Shown here: in pieces, positions 1 through 4,336 of the stretch
How the letters are laid out: every line of letters starts with the position of its first letter
Numbering within the stretch: the stretch's first letter is position 1
Assembly: GCA_948759685.1 (NCBI GenBank)
Contig: CAQBGY010000196.1
Coordinates: 1 to 6,405 of the forward strand
Origin: an uncultured Eubacterium sp.
GTDB lineage: Bacteria; Bacillota_A; Clostridia; Lachnospirales; Lachnospiraceae
Direction: 5' to 3'
DNA: 6,405 nucleotides
Position numbers and translations under genes: made by a program
The notes under the pieces: generated by a model
The model's input: the letters and a program-made list of their open reading frames with translations, nothing else
Databases searched by the model: none
Told to the model about the DNA's origin: nothing

Positions 1-1
1 G

Positions 2-85
2 GACTATTCCAATGACGATATAGAGGGCATCATTATCCAGCTTTTGGAGGAATGGAACGCCGCAAAAGGCGTGAAGAAACAGTGA
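2..85 (+). CDS. C-terminal tail of an upstream protein, possibly ParB-like partition protein
   Basis: An open frame enters from the left edge and ends at TGA 83-85, giving 27 residues that finish in a charged tail (LLEEWNAAKGVKKQ). The start lies outside the window. Only 13 bp separate its stop from the repA start, so the two are probably co-transcribed. In related Firmicute conjugative elements the gene before this type of initiator is often a ParA/ParB-type partition gene, and the acidic helix followed by a basic end would fit. That is context only: 27 residues are too few to recognise a family, and the product could equally be another maintenance protein. Confidence 0.55.
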   Translation, partial: DYSNDDIEGIIIQLLEEWNAAKGVKKQ

Positions 86-98
86 AAGGGGCGGTAGA

Positions 99-1259
99 AT
101 GGGCGAGCCATTAAAGTTTGATTATTACTATGGCGTTGAAGCGGAGCAGTTTTCTTTTTACCGTGTTCCCCGCCTTTTGATAAAGGATGAGCGTTTTAAG
201 GGGCTTAGCAGCGATGCTAAGCTCCTGTATGGGCTGATGCTTGACAGAATGGCGCTGTCTATGAAAAATGGATGGCTGGACGATGAAAACAGGGCATATA
301 TCATTTATGCCGTGGATAATATGGCAGAGGATTTAGGCTGTTCAAAACCTACCTGTACAAAGGTTATCAAAGAACTGGATTCAGATAACGGTATAGGTCT
401 GATTGAGAAAAAACGCAGGGGACTTGGAAAACCTGACATCATATATGTGAAAAATTTTGCTTCTGTGCCAGATGAAAGAAACGTAGAAAAGGCTGCAAAC
501 ACTGATATTTCCACAGAAGTAAAAAATTTTAATTTCAAGAAAGAAAAGAATTTAACTTCTGGAAGTAAAGAAACTGAACTTCAAGAAATAAAAAATTTTG
601 ATTTCAAGAAAGAAAAGAATTTAACTTCTGGAAGTAAAGAAACTGAATTTCAAGAAATAAAAAATTTTGATTTCAAGAAAGAAAAGAATTTAACTTCCAG
701 AGATAAAAAAACTGAACTTCAAGAAGTAAAAGAATTTGCCCCTAATTATAACAATACTAACTATAACAATCAGAATTATAACAATGAGAGTTATACCAAT
801 CCTATCAATCAATCTGTGGCAGATGTAAATAACCCAGTGGCGCATGAAAAAGAGGATATGATTGATGTGATTGATGAAACAGCCGCCTATATGGCATTGA
901 TCCGTGACAATATTGAGTATGAGCATCACATGAAATATGACCAGTATGGCGATAAGGAGATGTACGGGGAAATCTATGAAACAATCTGTGATGTGGTATG
1001 TGTAAAACGTGAGAAAATACGCATCAACGGGGAAGAATATCCGTATGAGCTTGTAAAATCCCGTTTCCTGAAACTGAACAGCAGCCATGTGGAGTATGTC
1101 ATGGGGTGCATGAAAGATACCACAACAAAGATTACCAATATCAGGGCATACCTGATCACGGCTCTTTACAATGCCCCCTCAACCATGAGCCATTATTACC
1201 AGCAGGCGGTACAGCATGATATGTACGGTGGAGGGTGGGAGGAAAAGGGGATTACATAA
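99..1259 (+). CDS. repA: RepA_N / DUF6017-type replication initiator protein
   Basis: A 386-residue replication initiator-like protein. Residues about 7-118 resemble the RepA_N domain, with the family phrase FYRVPRLLI then SSDAKLLYGLMLDRM, and a winged-helix segment around 68-115 (MAEDLGCSKPTCTKVIKEL, then a GLGKPDIIYV wing). Residues 140-208 are three tandem 23-residue repeats, and 216-235 an Asn/Tyr-rich linker (NYNNx). Residues about 260-380 match my memory of DUF6017 C-termini (DNIEYEHHMKYD, LVKSRFLKLN, ITNIRAYLITALYNAP). In RepA_N plasmids the N-terminal domain binds the origin, which lies within the gene, and the C-terminal part is host-specific. Here the protein probably initiates replication of the excised circular element. 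The start at ATG 99 follows an AAAGGGG purine run and sits 13 bp after the previous stop. The gene converges on the minus-strand regulator, with a palindrome between them. Confidence 0.87.
   Translation: MGEPLKFDYYYGVEAEQFSFYRVPRLLIKDERFKGLSSDAKLLYGLMLDRMALSMKNGWLDDENRAYIIYAVDNMAEDLGCSKPTCTKVIKELDSDNGIGLIEKKRRGLGKPDIIYVKNFASVPDERNVEKAANTDISTEVKNFNFKKEKNLTSGSKETELQEIKNFDFKKEKNLTSGSKETEFQEIKNFDFKKEKNLTSRDKKTELQEVKEFAPNYNNTNYNNQNYNNESYTNPINQSVADVNNPVAHEKEDMIDVIDETAAYMALIRDNIEYEHHMKYDQYGDKEMYGEIYETICDVVCVKREKIRINGEEYPYELVKSRFLKLNSSHVEYVMGCMKDTTTKITNIRAYLITALYNAPSTMSHYYQQAVQHDMYGGGWEEKGIT
516..737 (+). repeat. Three 69-bp in-frame tandem repeats in repA (candidate iterons)
   Basis: Units lie at 516-584, 585-653 and 654-722, with a degenerate fourth start at 723-737. 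Each encodes 23 residues containing NFDFKKEKNLTS. Units 1 and 2 differ at only 3 of 69 bases, all three amino-acid changing; units 2 and 3 share their first 44 bases exactly and differ at 6 sites after that. Units 1 and 2 each hold the dyad ACTTCTGGAAGT (555-566, 624-635). The segment is markedly AT-rich beside the rest of the gene. In characterised RepA_N plasmids the origin lies within the rep coding region at repeats, so these are candidate initiator binding sites; recent duplication without an origin role is the alternative. Confidence 0.85.
744..803 (+). repeat. Four 15-bp Asn-rich repeats next to the 69-bp repeats
   Basis: Four consecutive 15-base units (744-758, 759-773, 774-788, 789-803) encode NYNNT, NYNNQ, NYNNE and SYTNP. 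The stretch is almost all A and T and lies 21 bases after the last complete 69-bp unit. At the protein level it is a flexible polar linker between the N-terminal and C-terminal domains. At the DNA level it could be an easily melted segment beside the candidate iterons; that second role is inference. Confidence 0.7.
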
Positions 1260-1262
1260 AAC

Positions 1263-1287
1263 GCTTCTGGACATGATGTCCAAAAGT
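1263..1287. repeat. Intergenic 25-bp palindrome, copy 1
   Basis: Centred on 1275, with arms 1263-1274 and 1276-1287 around the core TGGACATGATGTCCA. As plus-strand RNA it has one G-U end pair and one C-A mismatch. It lies 3 bases after the repA stop and 18 bases before the stop of the convergent regulator. Read on the minus strand the hairpin is followed by CGTTTTATG, so it could weakly terminate the regulator transcript. On the plus strand it is followed by purines, not a T-tract. Confidence 0.85.
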
Positions 1288-1305
1288 GAAGGAAACAGGC
1301 GGGGC

Positions 1306-1530
1306 TTATTTCTCCGGCTGTTCCGTATCAGGCGAAAATTCGGCAATGTCATTGAGGGAAAAGCCATCGCCTAAGATATTCAGTATCATGTTCAGTGTAT
1401 GGGTGGTGACAGACTCGTTGTTTTTCAGCCGCTGTATCTGTGAACGGCTGATGCCATGATGGGTATAGAGGCTGTACTGGCTGATTCCGTTTTCTTTCAG
1501 GGTGCGGAAAAGTTTGTCGAATTTAATCAT
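1306..1530 (-). CDS. Small Cro/C1-type (XRE) helix-turn-helix regulator
   Basis: A 74-residue protein that is almost entirely one helix-turn-helix domain: FRTLKENGISQYSLYTHHG, then the recognition helix ISRSQIQRLKNN, then HTLNMILNILG, with a short acidic tail (SPDTEQPEK). It should be a DNA-binding repressor or switch protein without a ligand or protease domain. It is transcribed leftward, opposite to every other gene here, and starts 30 bp from the -35 of the rightward promoter, a classic arrangement for autoregulation and control of the divergent operon. The ATG at 1528-1530 is preceded by AGGAGG (plus-strand CCTCCT, 1546-1551) at an unusually long 15-nt spacing, with no in-frame ATG, GTG or TTG between. 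Translation may therefore be inefficient. Its family is clear; its target is inferred from position. Confidence 0.85.
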   Translation of the reverse strand: MIKFDKLFRTLKENGISQYSLYTHHGISRSQIQRLKNNESVTTHTLNMILNILGDGFSLNDIAEFSPDTEQPEK

Positions 1531-1559
1531 AGTATGTGGTATTTTCCTCCTTTTTCTAC

Positions 1560-1588
1560 TTGAATATGTATTATTATGCTCCTATAAT
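1560..1588 (+). promoter_or_regulatory. Sigma-A promoter for the rightward operon, with overlapping dyad
   Basis: TTGAAT (1560-1565), exactly 17 bp, then a perfect TATAAT (1583-1588). It lies 54 bp before the first rightward gene and is the best promoter I see in the window. A short dyad, ATTAT-N6-ATAAT (1573-1588), covers the -10 and is a plausible operator for the adjacent Cro-like protein; with 5-bp arms in AT-rich DNA the dyad alone is weak evidence. GGAGAT also recurs downstream at 1589-1594 and 1614-1619. Confidence 0.72.
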
Positions 1589-1609
1589 GGAGATGGTTAT
1601 AGTTACCAA
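1581..1609 (-). promoter_or_regulatory. Possible leftward promoter for the XRE regulator
   Basis: On the minus strand TTGGTA (plus 1604-1609) is followed after 17 bp by TATAGG (plus 1581-1586). Each hexamer matches consensus at 4 of 6 positions. Its -10 overlaps the -10 of the rightward promoter, so the two would compete for polymerase. The regulator needs a promoter in this 112-bp gap, which supports the call, but the hexamers are modest. Confidence 0.4.
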
Positions 1610-1642
1610 AATCGGAGATTAAACAGAAAGGAGTACATGGAT

Positions 1643-1966
1643 ATGGACAGGAAAGAACTTCGGGAAATATATGAGGAACAGGACGGAGTGGGGAAAGCGC
1701 TGATGCTGGAAAAAATGGCTTTCTGCAAGTTTGCAGACCGGTATGATTTTGAAAATTATTTCAGGATTGGGGAATTAAAGGACAGTGAGCTGCTCTGCCT
1801 TGTCAGCCTGCTCTATCATCAGGAATGTTTTCTCATGCTGCTGGATGTCATGAGCCGCCATAAGGAGAGGTTTATTTTCGCAGACACTTCCAGCCTGCGG
1901 GAATTTGAACCGGACGACACCCTTATGGAAAGGCTTTCAAGGATTGGCATTTTGGCAGGTGCATAA
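1643..1966 (+). CDS. Hypothetical protein, first gene of the rightward operon
   Basis: A 107-residue acidic, probably helical and cytoplasmic protein of no family I recognise (MDRKELREIYEEQDGVG at the start, LLCLVSLLYHQECFLMLLDVM in the middle). The frame is open back to 1502, but the upstream part overlaps the regulator start and the promoter. AAAGGAG at 1627-1633 lies 9 nt before ATG 1643 and only 3 nt before an in-frame ATG at 1637, so 1643 is preferred. The Leu-rich middle segment is broken by His, Glu and Gln and is more likely a buried helix than a membrane span. It is the promoter-proximal gene, 24 bp before the next one. Function is not deducible from sequence alone. Confidence 0.75.
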   Translation: MDRKELREIYEEQDGVGKALMLEKMAFCKFADRYDFENYFRIGELKDSELLCLVSLLYHQECFLMLLDVMSRHKERFIFADTSSLREFEPDDTLMERLSRIGILAGA

Positions 1967-1990
1967 AAAATAAGTGTAAGGAGATGCAGG

Positions 1991-2359
1991 ATTACGGAAA
2001 AGAAAACATATATTACAAAAGAAGAACGGGAAAAATGCCGAAAGGTGGCGGACGCTTTTACGCTGCTTGAAGGTGTGGATGTCATAGTGTTGGATGCCGG
2101 GAGGTACGGTTTTGTGAAGCTGCAATATTACACGCCGCCGACAGGCTTTGAGAATAATGATACATTTACAGACAGCAGGGAGCTTTTTGAGGATTTGTGG
2201 GAGGAATGGCTGAACGCATGGCTTTACCATTTCGCAGAGGGAACGCCGCTTTTGGAAGAAGGCTATGACGGGATATTCAAAAGCCTGCCGGAAGAAAAGA
2301 AAAATGAGCTTATGGGCAGGAAACAGGCTTTCGCAATAGCAGCGGGAATCGAGATATGA
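1991..2359 (+). CDS. Hypothetical acidic protein with probable ATT start
   Basis: About 122 residues if started at ATT 1991, giving TEKKTYITKEEREKCRKVAD as an opening helix, then VDVIVLDAGRYGFVKLQYY, SRELFEDLWEEWLN and SLPEEKKNELM. I recognise the style of a conserved hypothetical gene of Firmicute conjugative elements but no function. AAGGAG at 1978-1983 stands exactly 7 nt before ATT 1991. The ATG touching that site (1984) is in another frame and stops after 28 codons. The first conventional in-frame start is GTG 2045, which has no ribosome binding site and would cut off 18 residues of a convincing helix. The start may be a natural rare ATT or a damaged ATG. There is no signal peptide or membrane segment. 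The stop is followed by the structured leader at 2360-2550. Confidence 0.72.
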   Translation: MTEKKTYITKEEREKCRKVADAFTLLEGVDVIVLDAGRYGFVKLQYYTPPTGFENNDTFTDSRELFEDLWEEWLNAWLYHFAEGTPLLEEGYDGIFKSLPEEKKNELMGRKQAFAIAAGIEI

Positions 2360-2395
2360 CAAGTCCGCTAAAACGTGGAGGGCGGCACTTTTCAG

Positions 2396-2441
2396 CCTTG
2401 CAGGAAGTGTGATTATCTTTTCAATCACACTTCCTGCAAGG
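2396..2441 (+). other. Perfect 19-bp inverted repeat / hairpin
   Basis: Arms 2396-2414 and 2423-2441 are exact reverse complements, 19 of 19, around the 8-base loop ATCTTTTC. The left arm begins CCTTGCAGGAAGTGTGATT. No T-tract follows on either strand, so it is not an intrinsic terminator. It could be an RNase III-type processing site, a protein binding site, or the core stem of the leader RNA. Confidence 0.85.
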
Positions 2442-2452
2442 ATTCAGGAGGT

Positions 2453-2473
2453 ACGGAGGGTGAAGCCCTCTGT
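2453..2473 (+). other. Second leader hairpin
   Basis: ACGGAGGG (2453-2460) pairs with CCCTCTGT (2466-2473) over 8 positions including one G-U, with loop TGAAG. It lies 11 bases after the 19-bp hairpin and 30 before the terminator stem. The short loop and GC-rich base suggest real RNA structure. Confidence 0.55.
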
Positions 2474-2503
2474 CTTAAAAAAATGAAATATGGAAACAGC
2501 GTG

Positions 2504-2550
2504 AAGGCGGTTATGAGTCAGTATAGATTTGTAGCCGCCTTTTTTATTTT
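2504..2550 (+). terminator. Intrinsic terminator just upstream of the 2588 gene
   Basis: Stem AAGGCGGTTA (2504-2513) with TAGCCGCCTT (2532-2541), 10 pairs including one G-U, an 18-base loop, then the run TTTTTT-A-TTTT (2540-2550). The T-run directly at the base of a GC-rich stem is the standard rho-independent form. It lies 37 bp before the next gene and within what should be one operon, which suggests conditional rather than absolute termination. Confidence 0.75.
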
Positions 2551-2587
2551 CCCCGGTCAGTGCATCGGGAAAAGGAAGGAGGGCAAT

Positions 2588-3253
2588 GTGGAATCATTAC
2601 GGGAGGTGAAACGGGTAATGGAGCGTGAAGCAAAAAAGGGGAGCTGCCCGCTGATGTTTGACAGGCTGGAATTTGGCACAAACCCTTTCCAGACCGTTAC
2701 ATCAGAAGAAAAACTGGACGAAGTGCTTGCATGGCTGTTAAGGCTGAAATCTTTCCGCCAGTATGCGGAAAAGACCATCATCAACAACGTGTATATGGAT
2801 TGGGATTTATTCTGCAAAAATCCGCAGTTTAAGCGCACACGCTCCGTTATTGACCGTGAGAGGATTTATGCGGGGATACAGAGGTATAAGAAACGGCTGA
2901 AACTGGACTATGACAGAGGTCTTTGTCTGGAAACAGTACGGTGTGTTTTCCTGTTTCCGCAGGAAGAAGCGGAAAAATACCGGATTATCCATGACGGACA
3001 GGAAACGTATGCCTTTATCCTGTCAAATAAATATATCCTCGGTCTGTTTACTTATTGTGATGCGGCAAGAAAATCTGTTGTTTCTGACGGGGTGGAGTAC
3101 GGACACCTTGCAGAGCAGGAACAAAGGAAAGTGCGGCTTGAGTGTGTGGAGGATGTACTGTTTCAGGCTCTTTTGCTTGACGATGTGGAGTATACGGACG
3201 GGGAACTGTCTGCCAGCCTTTATACCATCTACTGCATGAATGAAAAAGAATAA
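2588..3253 (+). CDS. Hypothetical protein downstream of the attenuator-like leader
   Basis: A 221-residue soluble protein of no family I can name. Visible blocks are a basic N-terminus (ESLREVKRVMEREAKKG), FDRLEFGTNPFQTVTSEEKLDEVL, YMDWDLFCKNPQFKRTRSVI, an IQRYKKRLKLDYD segment and an acidic C-terminal half ending YCMNEKE. No signal peptide or membrane span is evident. GTG 2588 has AAGGAGG (2576-2582) five nt upstream. ATG 2618, with GGAGGTG (2602-2608) nine nt upstream, is a real alternative giving 211 residues. Extension upstream of 2588 would translate through the terminator and hairpins and is rejected. The stop TAA overlaps the first base of palindrome copy 2. Expression probably depends on read-through of the 2504-2550 terminator. 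Confidence 0.72.
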   Translation: MESLREVKRVMEREAKKGSCPLMFDRLEFGTNPFQTVTSEEKLDEVLAWLLRLKSFRQYAEKTIINNVYMDWDLFCKNPQFKRTRSVIDRERIYAGIQRYKKRLKLDYDRGLCLETVRCVFLFPQEEAEKYRIIHDGQETYAFILSNKYILGLFTYCDAARKSVVSDGVEYGHLAEQEQRKVRLECVEDVLFQALLLDDVEYTDGELSASLYTIYCMNEKE

Positions 3254-3277
3254 CTTCTGGACACAATGTCCAGAGGT
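3253..3277. repeat. Intergenic 25-bp palindrome, copy 2
   Basis: Centred on 3265; its first base is the last base of the preceding TAA stop. The core reads TGGACACAATGTCCA. As RNA the arms pair at 11 of 12 positions including one U-G, leaving a CAA loop. It ends 14 nt before the start codon of the 3292 gene, directly ahead of its AAAGG ribosome binding site. Confidence 0.85.
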
Positions 3278-3291
3278 GGAAAGGAAAAAGA

Positions 3292-3723
3292 ATGGATAAA
3301 ATTGATTTTCAGAAAAAAGCGGTTGCTGCGCTGTTCTCAAAATTAGCGGAGGGATGCACAAAAGCAGGGGTGAATCCGAATATTACGATTGCAACAAGGC
3401 ACAGCGTTACCTGCTTTCAGTTAAGAAGGCGGGGCAATGATATAGATATTACAGTAAAGCAGTTGGGGGAAGTGCATTACCACCTGACAGATATGAGGGG
3501 AAAAACAAGCGGGAGGAAAATTTATTACCGTTATTCTCCCCAGGACAGCCATGAGCCGATCATAGAAAAATTTGCTGATGATTTTGGCAGGCTTTATAAA
3601 GACTTTTTGAACGCTGACAGCCTGTGCGGATTTACGGACATCTGTTTGTCCTATGGTGCTGATACAGATATGGAATTAAAGAAATATGAGGATTATATCA
3701 GGACAGAGTGCCAGCAGAATTAA
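3292..3723 (+). CDS. Hypothetical protein between two palindromes
   Basis: A 143-residue protein of no recognised family. It opens with a charged helix (MDKIDFQKKAVAALFSKLAE), followed by what looks like alternating strands (TIATRHSVTCFQLRRRGNDI, then ITVKQLGEVHYHLTD) and an acidic helical C-terminus (EKFADDFGRLYKDFL, MELKKYEDYIRTE). It is probably cytoplasmic, with no signal peptide or membrane span. ATG 3292 follows AAAGG at about 7 nt. The gene is bracketed by palindrome copies 2 and 3, and its own stop overlaps copy 3 by one base, exactly as the previous gene overlaps copy 2. It lies in the same direction as pcfB and the coupling protein, so a supporting conjugation or regulatory role is possible but unproven. 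Confidence 0.75.
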   Translation: MDKIDFQKKAVAALFSKLAEGCTKAGVNPNITIATRHSVTCFQLRRRGNDIDITVKQLGEVHYHLTDMRGKTSGRKIYYRYSPQDSHEPIIEKFADDFGRLYKDFLNADSLCGFTDICLSYGADTDMELKKYEDYIRTECQQN

Positions 3724-3747
3724 CTTCTGGACATGATGTCCAAAAGT
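3723..3747. repeat. Intergenic 25-bp palindrome, copy 3
   Basis: Centred on 3735, with core TGGACATGATGTCCA; its first base is the last base of the TAA stop. It has one C-A mismatch as plus-strand RNA. It is the exact 25-base reverse complement of copy 4 (6207-6231). It ends 16 nt before ATG 3764, with AAAGGAGG in between. Confidence 0.87.
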
Positions 3748-3763
3748 GGAAAAGGAGGAAAGT

Positions 3764-3820
3764 ATGTATTTTAAACGAAAGATTGTCTTTTACATTACCT
3801 GCCGGGGGATTCCGCCTTAG
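3764..3820 (+). CDS. 18-residue mini-ORF upstream of pcfB
   Basis: ATG 3764 to TAG 3818-3820 encodes MYFKRKIVFYITCRGIPP. It has one of the best ribosome binding sites in the window, AAAGGAGG (3751-3758), five nt before the ATG, and sits right after palindrome copy 3. It ends 39 bp before pcfB. It could be a leader peptide for pcfB, a small basic-hydrophobic peptide, or the stump of a decayed gene whose start signals survived. The reading frame does not continue convincingly past the TAG. Confidence 0.4.
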   Translation: MYFKRKIVFYITCRGIPP

Positions 3821-3859
3821 TGCATGGTCTTTCACAGGAACGCAATAAGGAGGTGCTTC

Positions 3860-4336
3860 ATGCAGGAGGAAGTAACACAGAAAACAATTGCCCTTGTGAT
3901 TAAGACCGCAAAATTGGATGCTAGCGTGCTGAAAGCTGCGATGAAGATGTATTTAAACCACCAGAAGCAGAAACCGCATAGAACGCATGGAAAAACTTCT
4001 GTGAAAAAGCTCGTTGGCGAAGGCATGGGGGTTTCGTCCATTGAAGTCACTGACGGCAACATCAAATCTTTTGAGCGTGTGGCAAAAAAGTATAATGTTG
4101 ATTTTGCCATAAAGAAAGACAAGACGTGCGAGCCGCCGAAATATCTGGTCTTTTTCAAGGGCAAAGATGCCGATGCGGTAGCGCAGGCATTTAAAGAGTT
4201 TGTGTATGGCAATGAAAAGAAGAAAGGAAGGGTTTCTCTTAGGGAGAAATTAAAGCGTTTCAAGGACGCAGTATCGCAGGACAAAAACCGGGAACGGAGC
4301 AGGGAGAAAAACAAGGACAGGGGGCAGAGCCTATGA
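3860..4336 (+). CDS. pcfB: PcfB family conjugation protein (DUF3801)
   Basis: A 158-residue PcfB-type protein. Features matching the family are an N-terminal helix (EEVTQKTIALVIKTAKLDASVLKAAM), the phrase GKTSVKKLVGEGMGVSSIEV in the middle, a strand-rich stretch (VDFAIKKDKTCEPPKYLVFFKGKDADAVAQAFKEF) and a very basic, probably disordered tail (about residues 125-158, rich in Arg, Lys and Asp). PcfB is encoded beside the coupling protein PcfC in pCF10-type systems; its biochemical role is not well defined. ATG 3860 has AAGGAGGT (3847-3854) five nt upstream; the longer frame from 3824 lacks such a site. The last four bases (ATGA) overlap the start of the coupling protein, indicating translational coupling. 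Confidence 0.87.
   Translation: MQEEVTQKTIALVIKTAKLDASVLKAAMKMYLNHQKQKPHRTHGKTSVKKLVGEGMGVSSIEVTDGNIKSFERVAKKYNVDFAIKKDKTCEPPKYLVFFKGKDADAVAQAFKEFVYGNEKKKGRVSLREKLKRFKDAVSQDKNRERSREKNKDRGQSL

Larger units (their letters stand above)
2377..2550 (+). ncRNA. Structured leader RNA or small RNA ending in an intrinsic terminator
   Basis: The 228-bp gap 2360-2587 holds three successive hairpins: 2396-2441, 2453-2473 and 2504-2541, the last followed by a T-tract. GGCGGC at 2381-2386 is perfectly complementary to GCCGCC at 2534-2539, the right arm of the terminator, so an alternative fold could pull the terminator apart. This is the logic of an attenuator upstream of the 2588 gene. The open frame running back from that gene to 2375 crosses all these structures and is probably not translated. 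I see no clear promoter inside it, so it is more likely a leader within the operon than an independent RNA. I do not match it to a named RNA family, and boundaries are approximate. Confidence 0.5.

Noticed and set aside
516..737. CRISPR array
   Set aside because: The 69-bp units abut directly without spacers and read in frame within repA.
690..1088. Minus-strand 132-residue hydrophobic open frame
   Set aside because: Antisense of the AT-rich repA middle and C-terminal region; Ile/Phe-rich only because of composition, with no ribosome binding site evidence.
1263..1287. Palindromes as ordinary rho-independent terminators
   Set aside because: No plus-strand copy is followed by a T-tract. Only copy 1 on the minus strand has a weak one (CGTTTTATG).
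1502..1642. Hydrophobic N-terminal extension of the 1643 gene (looks like a signal anchor)
   Set aside because: The segment is the divergent promoter and regulator start read in another way; the ribosome binding site at 1627-1633 points to ATG 1643.
2375..2587. Long N-terminal extension of the 2588 gene back to GTG 2375
   Set aside because: It would translate through a perfect hairpin and an intrinsic terminator, gives a composition unlike the rest of the protein, and has no ribosome binding site at 2375.
2910..3239. Plus-strand 109-residue frame inside the 2588 gene
   Set aside because: A shifted-frame shadow with erratic composition and no supporting start signal.
3832..4314. Minus-strand 160-residue open frame
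   Set aside because: It is the antisense of pcfB, whose family, ribosome binding site and overlap with the coupling gene are clear.
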